The notes beneath the pieces are model-generated. The model saw nothing but the letters and a program-made list of their open reading frames with translations, was not told where the DNA came from and searched no databases. A DNA stretch of 64,000 nucleotides, from NCBI RefSeq assembly GCF_007828045.1, contig NZ_VITN01000003.1, forward strand, positions 310,001-374,000. Direction: 5' to 3'. Positions 1 through 9,533 of this stretch are shown one piece after another. The number at the start of each line of letters is the position of its first letter. Position 1 is the stretch's first letter. The DNA comes from Nitrospirillum amazonense (GTDB lineage Bacteria > Pseudomonadota > Alphaproteobacteria > Azospirillales > Azospirillaceae). Both the position numbers and the translations under genes were made by a program.

Positions 1-294
1 GTCGGGCATGCGGGCCAGCCACTTGCGCGTGCCGTCCTCGCTTTTCAGGTCTTTCACGGCGGTGGGCCGGTCGATGACGTAGAGGTTGGCCAGCGTCTCG
101 CGCACGCCCTTGGCCAGCGTGCTCATCACCGCGAAATCGGTGGCGCCGCGATGATAGATCCAGTGCCACAGCTGGCGCGCGCGGAAGCGCTCCAGCCCGG
201 CCTTCGCGACCTCAGCCTCCAGATCGTCCCGCGACAGGCCGACCAGGTTCACCCGCCCGTCCGCCCGAGGAGGCGGCGGGGCGAATTCCTTCAT
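1..294 (-). CDS. rlmN: RlmN, 23S rRNA (adenine-2503-C2) methyltransferase, N-terminal part
   Basis: The minus strand encodes about 98 residues that run off the left edge of the window. They match the N-terminal accessory domain of RlmN: an NLVGLSRDDLEAEV segment, then RARQLWHWIYHRGATDF, then LAKGVRETLA and a DGTRKWLARMPD stretch leading into the radical-SAM core. The enzyme methylates A2503 of 23S rRNA (and some tRNA A37) using radical SAM chemistry. The CX3CX2C cluster motif lies outside the window. I chose the ATG at 294, which has a GGAAA ribosome-binding sequence five bases upstream; an in-frame ATG at 312 lacks one. It is divergent from the hydrolase gene at 473. Confidence 0.85.
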   Translation of the reverse strand, partial: MKEFAPPPPRADGRVNLVGLSRDDLEAEVAKAGLERFRARQLWHWIYHRGATDFAVMSTLAKGVRETLANLYVIDRPTAVKDLKSEDGTRKWLARMPD

Positions 295-393
295 GTGATT
301 TTCCACGCCCATGGCGGCGATAGATGGGCCAGATCGGCCCTCGAGTCAAAGGGGGGACTCGGAAAAAATGCGCGGGGCGGGGTTGCGTGCGGG

Positions 394-443
394 GCCAGAC
401 CCCGCTATCGCGGGTGGACCCAGACCCCGCTGTCGCGGGTGGA
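394..443. repeat. Tandem pair of short hairpin repeats
   Basis: A unit of about 24 bp reading CAGACCCCGCTNTCGCGGG plus TGGA occurs twice in direct succession (about 396-418 and 421-443), differing at one base. Each copy can fold into a small hairpin with a CCCGC/GCGGG stem and four-base loop (first copy 401-414). The pair lies in the rlmN-hydrolase divergent intergenic region and ends 30 bp before the hydrolase ATG. Its function is unknown; it could be a REP-like extragenic repeat. Confidence 0.6.
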
Positions 444-472
444 TAAGGAGAACGGACGAGAGGACCGGGGCC

Positions 473-1291
473 ATGACCCTGCATCAGGTGACGGCGGGCG
501 ATGGAACCCTGCTGGCGATGGCGGAGGGCGGCGTGCCCCACGGACGGCCGCTGCTGTTCCTCCACGGCTTCGGCCAGAGCCATCGCGCCTTCCGCGTCCA
601 GTTCGCCGGTCCCTTGGCGAGGGAGTTCCGCCTGCTGGCGCTGGACTTGCGGGGGCACGGCCGGTCCGGCCGGCCGGAGGATCCGGCCGCCTATGGCGAC
701 GGCCCGCACTGGGGCGGCGATGTCATGGCGGTGCGCCGCGCCCTGGGTCTGGCGGATGTGATCCTGGTGGGCTGGTCCTATGGCGGTGCCGTGCTGGCCG
801 ACCATGTGGCGGCCTACGGGACGGAGGGCATCGCCGGCGCGGTCTTCGTCGGGGCCTGCCCCCGCTTGGGCAAGGCGGCCGCCCCCTATCTGGGCCCTGC
901 CGCCAAGGCCTATTTCCCGCCCTTGCTGTCCGACGACCCGGCGGCGCAGGCGGCCGGCGCCCGGGCGCTGGCCCAGGCCCTGGCCCTGGGGGAGACGCCA
1001 GGGGATGAGGCGGAGACGGCGGCGGCCGATACCCTGTCGGTGCCCCTGGCAGCGCGGCGGGCCATGATGGGCCGCCAGATGGACGGCGCCGCCCTGGCGT
1101 CCTTCGACCGTCCCGCCCTGGTGGTCCATGGCGGGGCGGACCCGGTGATCCTGCCGGCCATGGCCGACTGGCTGGCGGAAACCCTGCCCCAGGCGCGGGT
1201 GCACCTGTATGAGGGCGTCGGGCACGCCCCGTTCATCGAGGCGCCCCGGCGCTTCGACGCCGACGTGGCGGCGTTCGCCCGCCAGGTTTGA
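473..1291 (+). CDS. Alpha/beta-fold hydrolase
   Basis: The 272-residue product has the layout of an alpha/beta hydrolase: an HGFGQSHRAF oxyanion-hole segment near residues 31-40, a nucleophile elbow GWSYGG at 100-105 with Ser102, a candidate acid in the late HGGADPVI segment and the catalytic His in EGVGHAPFIE near the C-terminus. All triad members are present, so it should be active, probably on an ester, lactone or peroxide. The substrate cannot be read from sequence. A longer frame reaches back to 311, but the MTLHQVTAGDG start at 473 agrees with family length. Its stop lies five bases from the stop of the convergent chemoreceptor gene. Confidence 0.85.
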   Translation: MTLHQVTAGDGTLLAMAEGGVPHGRPLLFLHGFGQSHRAFRVQFAGPLAREFRLLALDLRGHGRSGRPEDPAAYGDGPHWGGDVMAVRRALGLADVILVGWSYGGAVLADHVAAYGTEGIAGAVFVGACPRLGKAAAPYLGPAAKAYFPPLLSDDPAAQAAGARALAQALALGETPGDEAETAAADTLSVPLAARRAMMGRQMDGAALASFDRPALVVHGGADPVILPAMADWLAETLPQARVHLYEGVGHAPFIEAPRRFDADVAAFARQV

Positions 1292-1296
1292 TCACC

Positions 1297-3354
1297 TTAC
1301 GCCGCGCGCACCTTGGAGATGAAGGCATCGACCTGGGCGCGCAGCGCATCCGACTGACGCGACAGGTCCGCCGCCGCCGTCAGGACCTGGCTGGAGGCGG
1401 CCCCCGTCTCACCGGCCGCCTGCGTGACGGCGGTGATGTTGGTGGCGACCTCCGCTGTGCCGGAGGATGCCTGCTGGACGCTGCGGGCGATTTCCTGGGT
1501 GGCGGCCCCCTGTTCCTCAACCGCCGATGCCACCGTGGTCGCGATCTCGTTGATCCGCGTGATCGTGCCGGTGATGCCATCGATGGCCTGCACCGAATCG
1601 GCGGTGGCCTGCTGGATGGCCTTGACCTGGGCTGAAATGTCCTCGGTCGCCTTGGCTGTCTGGGTGGCGAGCAGCTTGACCTCGGAGGCGACGACGGCGA
1701 AGCCCTTGCCCGCCTCGCCGGCGCGCGCCGCCTCGATGGTCGCGTTCAGGGCCAGCAGGTTGGTCTGCCCGGCGATGCCGTTGATCAGCTTCACCACGTC
1801 GTCGATCTTCTGCGCGGCGGACGCCAAGGCCTGCACCTGCGCGTTCGTCCGGCCGGCGTCGGTCACCGCCTGGCTGGCGATGCGGGTCGACTCCACCACA
1901 TGCCGGCTGATCTCCCCGATGGAAGAGGACAGCTCCGCCGCCGCCGAGGCGACCGTCTGCACATTGGCCGACGCCTGCTCGGCCGCCGCCGCCACGGCGG
2001 TGGACCGTTGGCTGGTCTGCGCGGCCGTGAACGACATGGACTGCGCCGTGGACTGCAACTGCGCGGAGGCGGAGGACACCGTGCCGACCACGCCCCTGAC
2101 GCTGGCCTCGAACTCATCGGCCAGCTTGGTCATCGCCGTGCGTTTTTCATCTTCGGCCCGACGCTCCATCGCCTCTTGTTCGGCGCGCAGCCGTTCCGCC
2201 TCGGTCATCTTGCGCTTGAACACCTGAACGGCCGCCGCCATGTCGCCGATCTCGTCCCTGCGGCTTATACCGGGCACATCGACCGACTGGTCACCCCCCG
2301 CCAGCCGGGTCATGGCGTCGGTCATGCCGGCCACCGGCCGGGTGATGTCGCGGACGATCACGGTGCTGAGCACGCCGGTGACACCGAAAAGAACCAGCGT
2401 CGCCGCCAGGGCCGCCCACAGCACGCCCTGCGCCTCGTCCCGGACGCGATCCCCCTGCGCCAGCAGGTTGCGGGCCAGATAGTCCTCGACCGTCTTCATC
2501 ATGTCGATGCGCGCGGTCGCCGTCTTGAACCAATAGGCGCCGTCGATGCTGCCCAGCGCGTCGCCCGGTGCCGTCTCCACGGCGACCTTGCGCATCCGCT
2601 CGACCTCGCTGACCGCCTCGCCGGTCACCGTCCGGTCCAGGAAGGCTTGGTCCTCGGGGGAGGCGCTGGCGGCGAACAGCCGGAAATAGGTGGCCTCTTC
2701 CGCGAGCGTGCCGAGGAAGCGCCGATATTGGGTGATGTCGAACTTGCCGGCGGCGAAGGCCGCAGCGCCGTTCGCCCGCTCCTCCCCCGCGCGCTCCTTC
2801 GCCTGGGTGAAGTTGACATAGGTCGACAGCACGCGCGCCACGCTCGGGTTCGTGACCGACTTGGAAATCTCGATGTCTACGTCCAACTGGCGCAGGATCG
2901 TCGCGGTGAAATAGGCGCTCGACTCGGCCGCCGGTATCTGTAGGCCGTCGATCTTGCGCCGCATCTCGTCCAGTTGCGCCAGCCGCCGGGTGGCGTCCGC
3001 CAGGATCTGGGCCAGCGCACCGCCAGTCGGGGCGGTGGCGTCGTTTTTCAGCGCCAGTTCCAGCGCCTGCCGCCGCTGATCAGTGCGGGCCCGCTGCTCC
3101 GGCAACTCACGCTGAAGCTGGGCGCCCTTGCTGCCCAGGAACACGGCCGACGCCCCCCGCTCGCGCTGCATCTCGTGCACGAGGTCGCCCACCGTGGTGG
3201 CGAGCTGCGTCAACCGCGACAGTGTCCGCATCTGGGATACCGTCGCCTGTTTTTCAGCGAGGATGAGGGCGGCGGCCAGCAGCAGTCCCAGCGACGGCAC
3301 CAGCAACGCCAGCACCACGCGGTGCACGATCCTGAATCGAGTCATCGGTCGCAT
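1297..3354 (-). CDS. Methyl-accepting chemotaxis protein with NIT sensor domain
   Basis: This is a transmembrane chemoreceptor. Numbered from an upstream GTG at 3378, a first membrane helix spans about 21-41, a helical periplasmic NIT-type sensor about 53-300 (the family linked to nitrate/nitrite sensing), a second helix about 319-342, a HAMP domain to about 390, and a cytoplasmic signalling hairpin whose tip contains [20 protein letters not shown]. The REMEXXE-like ends carry many Ala/Gln/Glu residues typical of methylation helices. It signals to CheA/CheW, which are not in the window. Possible starts are GTG 3378, ATG 3354 and ATG 3345; I report 3354. The ligand is an inference from the NIT family only. 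Confidence 0.9.
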   Translation of the reverse strand: MRPMTRFRIVHRVVLALLVPSLGLLLAAALILAEKQATVSQMRTLSRLTQLATTVGDLVHEMQRERGASAVFLGSKGAQLQRELPEQRARTDQRRQALELALKNDATAPTGGALAQILADATRRLAQLDEMRRKIDGLQIPAAESSAYFTATILRQLDVDIEISKSVTNPSVARVLSTYVNFTQAKERAGEERANGAAAFAAGKFDITQYRRFLGTLAEEATYFRLFAASASPEDQAFLDRTVTGEAVSEVERMRKVAVETAPGDALGSIDGAYWFKTATARIDMMKTVEDYLARNLLAQGDRVRDEAQGVLWAALAATLVLFGVTGVLSTVIVRDITRPVAGMTDAMTRLAGGDQSVDVPGISRRDEIGDMAAAVQVFKRKMTEAERLRAEQEAMERRAEDEKRTAMTKLADEFEASVRGVVGTVSSASAQLQSTAQSMSFTAAQTSQRSTAVAAAAEQASANVQTVASAAAELSSSIGEISRHVVESTRIASQAVTDAGRTNAQVQALASAAQKIDDVVKLINGIAGQTNLLALNATIEAARAGEAGKGFAVVASEVKLLATQTAKATEDISAQVKAIQQATADSVQAIDGITGTITRINEIATTVASAVEEQGAATQEIARSVQQASSGTAEVATNITAVTQAAGETGAASSQVLTAAADLSRQSDALRAQVDAFISKVRAA

Positions 3355-3421
3355 CTTTGGCTTTTCTGAAAAAAGCACGCTAATGCAAGCGGATAGGATC
3401 GAGAATCCAAAAGAGCGGTTA

Positions 3422-3444
3422 ATTATAAGTTTGATTTATCAAAT
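3422..3444 (-). promoter_or_regulatory. Candidate promoter and palindrome upstream of the chemoreceptor
   Basis: Read on the minus strand, a perfect TATAAT (-10-like, 3427-3422) lies just downstream of an inverted repeat TTTGAT-2 bp-ATCAAA (about 3444-3431). The local sequence is far more AT-rich than its surroundings. The half-sites resemble Fnr half-sites (TTGAT/ATCAA) but the spacer is two bases rather than the usual four. The palindrome overlaps the region between -10 and -35, where a repressor would act. Transcription would start about 40-60 bp before the gene. Confidence 0.45.
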
Positions 3445-3585
3445 AAGGCGTTGCGTTTCTTTATTGCGCCGTTGGCCGTCAAAATGACTCGATTGGAACC
3501 GGACAAAAAGGCAAAGCCCTGGAAAGTCTGCGCAAGTAGGCGCGGCAGCTGCAATCACCCGCTCGTGATCATCGCCCCTTATGAC

Positions 3586-4347
3586 TCAGGCGCCCTCGGC
3601 CAGATCCAGCAGGTCGTCCATGTCCTGGATTTGCACCTTGTTGCCTTCCAGCAGGCTGATGACCCGGCTGGTCTTCAGCTGGGTGAAGGTGCGGCTGACG
3701 GTTTCGGTGGTCAGGCCCAGATAATCGGCGATGTCGGCGCGGCTCATGGGCACGTGCACCGGATTGGTCTTGTGGCCGCGCCGGCTGGCCCGCTGGGACA
3801 GCAACAGCAGGAAGGAGCAGATCTTCTCCTTGGCCGTCTTGCGGCCCAGCAGCAGCATCTGGTCCTGCGCCGCCGCCAGCTCATTCGACGCCATCGAGAA
3901 CAAGCGGCGCTGCATCTTGGGGAATTCATCCAGCAGCGCCTCCATGCGGCGCCGGGGGAAGCGGCACAGCGACACGGGCGTCACCGTCTCGGCGGTGTAG
4001 GCGTAGCTGTCGTTGACCGACAGGCCGAAGAAGTCGCCCGGCAACAGGAAGCCGGTGATCTGGCGCCGCCCGTCGGGCAGCAGCTTGTAGACCTTCACCG
4101 TGCCGGAGGTGACGTTGTACAGCGTTTCCGCCGGGTCGCCCTCGCCGAACACGGTGTGGCCGGCGTCGAAGCGGGTGGTCTGCAGGATCTCGGCCAGGCG
4201 GCGCAGTTCCTCCGCCTCCAGGGCGGCGCAGACGGTCAGGGTACGGACGGTGCAGGCGCTGCAGGGGTGGATTTCGCCCGCCGGGTCGGTCTTCCCGTTG
4301 GTTTGGGTGTTCGAATCCCTGGGATAGGCAAAATCGATGTGGGTCAT
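3586..4347 (-). CDS. fnr: Crp/Fnr-family oxygen-responsive regulator (Fnr/FnrN type)
   Basis: The 253-residue protein has an N-terminal cysteine cluster C29-x2-C32-x7-C40 and a central C128, the four-ligand pattern of alphaproteobacterial Fnr/FnrN proteins that hold an oxygen-labile [4Fe-4S] cluster. A cyclic-nucleotide-type beta barrel follows (about 45-130), then a dimerisation helix and a winged helix-turn-helix at about 202-224. The recognition helix contains E215, S218 and R219 (E-x2-SR), the set that reads TTGAT half-sites in Fnr. It should activate anaerobic or microaerobic genes. I found no canonical TTGAT-N4-ATCAA site nearby, so local autoregulation is not evident. Confidence 0.9.
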   Translation of the reverse strand: MTHIDFAYPRDSNTQTNGKTDPAGEIHPCSACTVRTLTVCAALEAEELRRLAEILQTTRFDAGHTVFGEGDPAETLYNVTSGTVKVYKLLPDGRRQITGFLLPGDFFGLSVNDSYAYTAETVTPVSLCRFPRRRMEALLDEFPKMQRRLFSMASNELAAAQDQMLLLGRKTAKEKICSFLLLLSQRASRRGHKTNPVHVPMSRADIADYLGLTTETVSRTFTQLKTSRVISLLEGNKVQIQDMDDLLDLAEGA

Positions 4348-4598
4348 CGCCGCACTCCGCTGTCAGCCGTCACCTCCGGAGCCCGCGCGGATCGCGGTCG
4401 TGAGGGATGCGGCCGATCTTTCGTTCCCCAATCAGTGCCGCCAGATCAGCATATAGCCAGGAAACGACTGAGGAAAAGCCTAGACATGGCGATGACTGGC
4501 TTACTCCATCCCCGCGTTTATTCTTTGATCCATGTCATGGCGGCGGTTCGGGGCCTGGCATCAGGATGGCTATCCCTCAGTCTCGGATTTGTGCCTTC

Positions 4599-5069
4599 AT
4601 GCCCACCTTCGTGACCCGTCCGCTGGACGCCCGACAGATCGACCAGGCCTACGCCCTGATGCGCCCGTTCTATCCGGACTTGACGGTGGGGCGCTGGCGC
4701 GACCATGCCCAGGCCCTGCTGGCGCCCGGCAGCCGCGGCGGCATCATCACGGTGCAGCTGGACCACCGCTACATGCACGGCCTGTTTTCCTACCTGCTGG
4801 TGCCGGACCTGGATCACCGCCTGGGGTTGCAGGTGGACGTGTTCGTGGCGCTGGACCTTTTCGATCCGGAAGGGGCGGGGGACGCGCTGCTGGCGGAAAT
4901 GGACCGGATCGCCCGGCGGCATGGCTGCGACGCCATCCACATCACCCTGCCGGACAGCCAGGTGAAGGCCCATCCGTCGCTGGCGCGCTTCCGCGCCCTG
5001 GGGCATTTGCCCGAGGGGCGGCGCCTGTGCAAGCACCTGCTGGCCGAATCCATGGCCGCGCCGGCCTGA
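4599..5069 (+). CDS. GNAT-like acetyltransferase family protein
   Basis: This 156-residue protein (MPTFVTRPLDARQIDQAYALMRPFYP...) has the size and alternating strand/helix pattern of a GNAT acyltransferase, with a VDVFVALDLFDPEGAGDALLAEMDRIARRHGCD segment where the acetyl-CoA loop and alpha3 usually lie. The RxxGxG/A pyrophosphate loop is degenerate, so an enzymatic role is uncertain. Starts at 4566 and 4407 are in frame, but neither has a convincing ribosome-binding site. It lies between fnr and the rRNA methyltransferase gene. Its stop codon is inside a 21-bp tandem duplication. Confidence 0.65.
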   Translation: MPTFVTRPLDARQIDQAYALMRPFYPDLTVGRWRDHAQALLAPGSRGGIITVQLDHRYMHGLFSYLLVPDLDHRLGLQVDVFVALDLFDPEGAGDALLAEMDRIARRHGCDAIHITLPDSQVKAHPSLARFRALGHLPEGRRLCKHLLAESMAAPA

Positions 5070-5090
5070 TCCATGGCCGCGCCGGCCTGA
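5049..5090. repeat. Perfect 21-bp tandem duplication across a stop codon
   Basis: Two identical 21-bp units (5049-5069 and 5070-5090) abut. Each begins TCCATGGCCGCG and ends CGGCCTGA, so the stop codon of the GNAT gene is duplicated immediately downstream. The second copy is noncoding and looks like a recent slippage or tandem duplication event. Confidence 0.9.
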
Positions 5091-5171
5091 GGACGAGATG
5101 CGTTCCCGGCGACGGGATCCCTTGCGCCCTTTGCCGTTGTGCCTTCGGGGCCGCGCGCTATGCTCCGGCCC

Positions 5172-6362
5172 ATGACTGAAAAGCTTCCCACCCTGCTGTT
5201 CCAGGCGGGCCGGCACAAGCGCGTGGCCGGTGGCCACCCCTGGGCCTATTCCAATGAGATCCAGATGGACGCCGCCGCCAAGGCCCTGCCCAAGGGCGGG
5301 CTGGTGCGGCTGGCCGACGCCGGCGGCGGCGTGCTGGGCATCGCCACCTTCAACCCCCACACCCTGATCGCGGCGCGCGTGCTGACCCGCGACCTGTCGG
5401 CGACCATCGACGCCGGCTTCTTCGCCGACCGCTTCCGCGCGGCGGCGGCGCTGCGCGACCGGCTGATCGGGCGGCCCTACTATCGCCTGGTGCATGCCGA
5501 GGCCGACGGCCTGCCGGCGCTGATCGTCGACCGCTATGGCGACGTGCTGGTGGTGCAGGCCAATTCCGCCGGCATGGACCGCCTGCTGCCGCAGATCCTG
5601 GACGGCCTTGCCACGGTGTTCCCCGGCGCTTCCGTCATCCTGCGCAACGATAGCGCCGCCCGCGGCCTGGAAGGCGTGGGGGAAGAGGTGCGCGTGGCCA
5701 TGGGCGCGGTCGACGGCCCCATCAAGGTGGAAGAGAACGGCGCCACCTTCTTCGCCGATCCGGCGGGCGGGCAGAAGACGGGCTGGTTCTATGACCAGCG
5801 CGACCACCGCGCCTTCGTCGCCAGCCTGGCGCAGGGCCGCTCGGTCATCGACTTCTACAGCTATTGCGGCGGGTTCGGCGTGCTGGCCGCCACGCGCGGT
5901 GCCGCGCGCACCGTGCTGGTCGACCGCTCGGCCGGTGCGCTGGAACTGGCAGGCAAGGCGGCGGCGGCCAACGGTGTCGCCGACACGGTGGAACTGCGCA
6001 AGGCTGACGCCTTCGCCGAGCTGGAACGCCTGGCAGAGGCCGGCGAGACCTTCGAGGTGGTGATCTGCGATCCGCCGGCCTTCGTGAAGTCCAAGAAGGA
6101 CCTGGCCAACGGCAGCCGCGCCTATCGCAAGCTGGCCAAGCTGGGCGCCCAGATCACCGCCCCCGGCGGCATCCTGCTGGTGGCCAGCTGCAGCCACAAC
6201 ATGCCGCCCGAGCTGTTTGCCGAGCTGGTGGCCAAGGGCCTGGGCGATGCCCGCCGCCAGGGGCGCATCCTGCGCTTCTCTGGTGCCGGCCCCGACCATC
6301 CGGTGCACCCCCTGCTGCCGGAAAGCGCCTACCTCAAGGCCGAGGTCTTCGCGCTGGACTGA
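5172..6362 (+). CDS. rlmI: Class I rRNA methyltransferase, RlmI family (23S rRNA m5C1962)
   Basis: The 396-residue protein has an N-terminal PUA-type RNA-binding domain (LLFQAGRHKRVAGGHPWAYSNEI near the start), a central EEI-like domain, and a Rossmann methyltransferase domain with VIDFYSYCGGFGVLAA as motif I, VICDPPAFVKSKKD as motif IV and the VASCSHNM motif whose cysteine is the catalytic nucleophile of m5C methyltransferases. In E. coli RlmI methylates C1962 of 23S rRNA. The ATG at 5172 gives the family N-terminus; a frame extension to 5139 adds nothing recognisable. The gene appears monocistronic. A strong hairpin follows the stop and belongs to a dispersed repeat. Confidence 0.88.
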   Translation: MTEKLPTLLFQAGRHKRVAGGHPWAYSNEIQMDAAAKALPKGGLVRLADAGGGVLGIATFNPHTLIAARVLTRDLSATIDAGFFADRFRAAAALRDRLIGRPYYRLVHAEADGLPALIVDRYGDVLVVQANSAGMDRLLPQILDGLATVFPGASVILRNDSAARGLEGVGEEVRVAMGAVDGPIKVEENGATFFADPAGGQKTGWFYDQRDHRAFVASLAQGRSVIDFYSYCGGFGVLAATRGAARTVLVDRSAGALELAGKAAAANGVADTVELRKADAFAELERLAEAGETFEVVICDPPAFVKSKKDLANGSRAYRKLAKLGAQITAPGGILLVASCSHNMPPELFAELVAKGLGDARRQGRILRFSGAGPDHPVHPLLPESAYLKAEVFALD

Positions 6363-6372
6363 CATCCCCTCC

Positions 6373-6503
6373 CAGCGGCAGGGGCGTGTCTCCTGCCGCT
6401 GTAGGCCCCGACCGGAGCCGCCGGAGCTTTCCGAGGGGCGTCAGCGGGCTGGAAGGCGAGGACAAAACCAGCCCGAGGATGCGGGCGCCCGGCGCCTAAG
6501 GAA
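6373..6503 (-). repeat. Dispersed intergenic repeat, copy A (about 130 bp)
   Basis: Read on the minus strand this begins CCTTAGGCGCCGGG, continues through a CATCCTC block and CTTCCAGCCCGCTGACGC, then CGGAAAGCTCCGGCGG, and ends CTACAGCGGCAGGAG. The same ordered blocks occur at 26048-26163 and, in part, at 51151-51343, 56446-56493 and 62152-62280. Its tail forms a perfect ten-base stem (CAGCGGCAGG 6373-6382, CCTGCCGCTG 6392-6401) directly downstream of rlmI, which may act as a transcript end although no U-run follows. Confidence 0.75.
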
Positions 6504-6629
6504 ATATAAATAAGCGGCTGATATCGGCCGATTTTTCTGTTGGCCGGTGGCGTTTCTTCGCACCCGCAGCGATGCGGTGGACCCGGGTCACCCCTGTGAC
6601 AGTTACATGAATGGGCCCTTAAAGCGGGC
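6504..6629. other. Intergenic stretch between repeat copy A and the nad operator
   Basis: This short AT-richer stretch has no convincing reading frame. Together with repeat A and the nad operator it fills the 427-bp gap between rlmI and nadA. Confidence 0.5.
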
Positions 6630-6693
6630 TTGACACCCCTTATGCTCCGAGCGAGCATTAGTCACCCTAATGCTCAAATAGAGCATAAGGGGT
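6630..6693 (+). promoter_or_regulatory. nadABC promoter with nested double operator
   Basis: A consensus TTGACA (-35) lies at 6630-6635. It runs into two copies of ATGCTC-N5-GAGCAT, at 6642-6658 and 6670-6686, whose centres are 28 bp apart. They are nested in larger symmetry: a 13-bp perfect inverted repeat (6635-6647 with 6681-6693, ACCCCTTATGCTC and its complement) encloses a 9-bp perfect inverted repeat (GAGCATTAG 6653-6661, CTAATGCTC 6667-6675). The operators cover the expected -10 and start-site region, which implies repression. Some alphaproteobacteria control NAD synthesis with the regulator NadQ; assigning this site to NadQ is an inference I cannot test here. Confidence 0.8.
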
Positions 6694-6789
6694 GAGGTTA
6701 CAGGGAGGACGCCCCCGCTTGTCGCGCCGCGGGGGCCGGCCATGCGGGCCGATATCGTTCGTGGGCGCGTTCGCTTGCCAGGTGTCCCG

Positions 6790-7800
<1,011 letters not shown>

Positions 7801-7821
7801 TCGCCTGCGTCTTTATCCGCT

Positions 7822-7850
7822 AGGCCGGCGTCGGGCCGGCCTTCCTTCCC
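7822..7850 (+). terminator. Hairpin between nadA and nadB
   Basis: An eight-base perfect stem AGGCCGGC/GCCGGCCT (7822-7829, 7835-7842) with a five-base loop is followed by a pyrimidine-rich but not pure-U tract (TCCTTCCC). It could be a weak terminator or an RNA processing or stability element that sets the nadA to nadBC ratio. Confidence 0.4.
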
Positions 7851-7877
7851 ATTCCCCTGGTGACGGAGCCTGATGCC

Positions 7878-9533
7878 ATGGATGGCGCGTCTTATCCGGT
7901 ATCGCCTGTGCAGGTTGTCCACAGCGACGTGGTGGTGGTCGGGTCCGGCACCGCCGGCATGGCGGCCTCGCTGGCCCTGGCCCAGGCTGGGCGGCGGGTG
8001 CGGCTGCTGACCAAGACGGATGACCTGCCCGGCGGGTCCAGCCTGTGGGCCCAGGGCGGGGTCGCCGTGGCGCTGGGCGCCGGCGACAGCGCTGCCGACC
8101 ATGCCGCCGATACGGTGGTCGCAGGGGCGGGACTGACGGATCCCGCGATGGCCCGCCTGCTGGCCGAGGCCGGCATCGCCGAGATGTCGGCCTTGCTGGA
8201 GGCCGGCCTGCCCGCCGACCGGGGGGCGGATGGCAAGCCCCTGCTGGGGCGTGAGGCGGCGCACGGCCGCCACCGTATCCTGCATGCCGGCGGCGACGCT
8301 ACCGGTCGCACCCTGGTGACCTTCCTGGCCGACCGCGTGCGCGCCACCCCCGGCATCAGCATCCACACCCGTGCCGCCGCCGCCGACCTGGTCGTGCGTG
8401 AAACCGGGCGCGGGCGGCGGGCGCAGGGCGTCCTGGCCTATGAGGATGGTGTCGGCTGGGTGCTGCACGTCGCCCCGCACGTGGTGTTGGCCACCGGCGG
8501 CACCGGCCAGTTGTGGGCCGTGACCACCAACCCGCCGGAGGCCACGGGCGACGGCATGGCCCTGGCCGCCCGCGCCGGCGCCCACCTGGCCGACCTGGAA
8601 TTCGTGCAGTTTCATCCCACCGCCCTGGCCGTCGCCGGCCCGCCCGGCCGCCGGCCCCTGCTGACGGAGGCCTTGCGCGGCGCCGGCGCCAAGGTGCTGG
8701 ACGCCGGCGGCCACGCCTTCATGGCCGATGAACATCCCGATGCCGAGCTGGCGCCCCGCGACGTGGTGGCCCGCGCCATCGGCCGCCGCGTGGCGCGGGG
8801 GGAGAAGGTGTTCCTGGATCTGCGCCCGATCTGGGCGGCCGGCGGCGCCCGGAAATTCCCCACCGTGGCCGGCATCTGCGCCGAGGCCGGCCTGGACCCC
8901 GCCGCCGCCCCCGTGCCCGTGGCGCCCGCCGCTCACTACCACATGGGCGGCGTGCTGACGGATGCCGATGGGCGCACCTCCATCCCCGGCCTGTGGGCGG
9001 CGGGTGAGGTCGCCTGCACCCATGTCCACGGCGCCAACCGTCTGGCCAGCAACTCGCTGCTGGAGGCGGTGGTGTTCGCCGGCCGCGTGGCGGCGGCGCT
9101 GATGGCCGAACCGGCTGCCCCCCAGCCGGTGGCCGTGCCCCACGCGCCCATGGTGCCCGGTGGCGCCGCCACCGCCGACCTCGCCGCCGAAGCCCAGCTG
9201 CTGATGGCGGAAAAGGTTGGCCTGGTGCGCGACGGTATGGGATTGGCCGAGGCCGCCTTGCGCCTGCAAGGCCTGACCCTGGCTGCCCAGCGCCTGGTGC
9301 CGGCGCGCGACTACGCCGGCATCCGCGCCGGCCTGGAACTGCGCAATCGCCTGCTGCTGTCCCGCCTGGTGGTGGAGGCCGCCAAGCGGCGGGAGGAAAG
9401 CCGGGGCGCCCATACCCGGGCGGATCATCCGGAAACCCGCGACGCCTGGCGCCATCACCAGATCCTGACCTACTCCGACCTCAGCCGCGTGGCCGAGGTT
9501 GAGCCCGCCACCACCCGGGAAACCCGTTCATGA
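7878..9533 (+). CDS. nadB: L-aspartate oxidase NadB
   Basis: The 551-residue flavoprotein oxidises L-aspartate to iminoaspartate, the substrate of NadA. The dinucleotide-binding GSGTAG is at 22-27, followed by the [23 protein letters not shown] segment that contacts FAD. The [10 protein letters not shown] segment and the [17 protein letters not shown] active-site motif (about 383-400) are intact. ATG 7878 has GGAG nine bases upstream; an in-frame GTG at 7860 has no ribosome-binding site. The gene overlaps nadC by an ATGA, which indicates translational coupling. Confidence 0.96.
   Translation: MDGASYPVSPVQVVHSDVVVVGSGTAGMAASLALAQAGRRVRLLTKTDDLPGGSSLWAQGGVAVALGAGDSAADHAADTVVAGAGLTDPAMARLLAEAGIAEMSALLEAGLPADRGADGKPLLGREAAHGRHRILHAGGDATGRTLVTFLADRVRATPGISIHTRAAAADLVVRETGRGRRAQGVLAYEDGVGWVLHVAPHVVLATGGTGQLWAVTTNPPEATGDGMALAARAGAHLADLEFVQFHPTALAVAGPPGRRPLLTEALRGAGAKVLDAGGHAFMADEHPDAELAPRDVVARAIGRRVARGEKVFLDLRPIWAAGGARKFPTVAGICAEAGLDPAAAPVPVAPAAHYHMGGVLTDADGRTSIPGLWAAGEVACTHVHGANRLASNSLLEAVVFAGRVAAALMAEPAAPQPVAVPHAPMVPGGAATADLAAEAQLLMAEKVGLVRDGMGLAEAALRLQGLTLAAQRLVPARDYAGIRAGLELRNRLLLSRLVVEAAKRREESRGAHTRADHPETRDAWRHHQILTYSDLSRVAEVEPATTRETRS

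Noticed and set aside
4525-4538. Fnr site TTGAT-N4 upstream of the GNAT gene
   Set aside because: Only the left half-site matches; the right half (GTCAT) is poor.
4518-6365. A 615-residue minus-strand frame over the GNAT and rlmI genes
   Set aside because: Composition is Gln/Gly/Ala/His-rich and it spans two real plus-strand genes.
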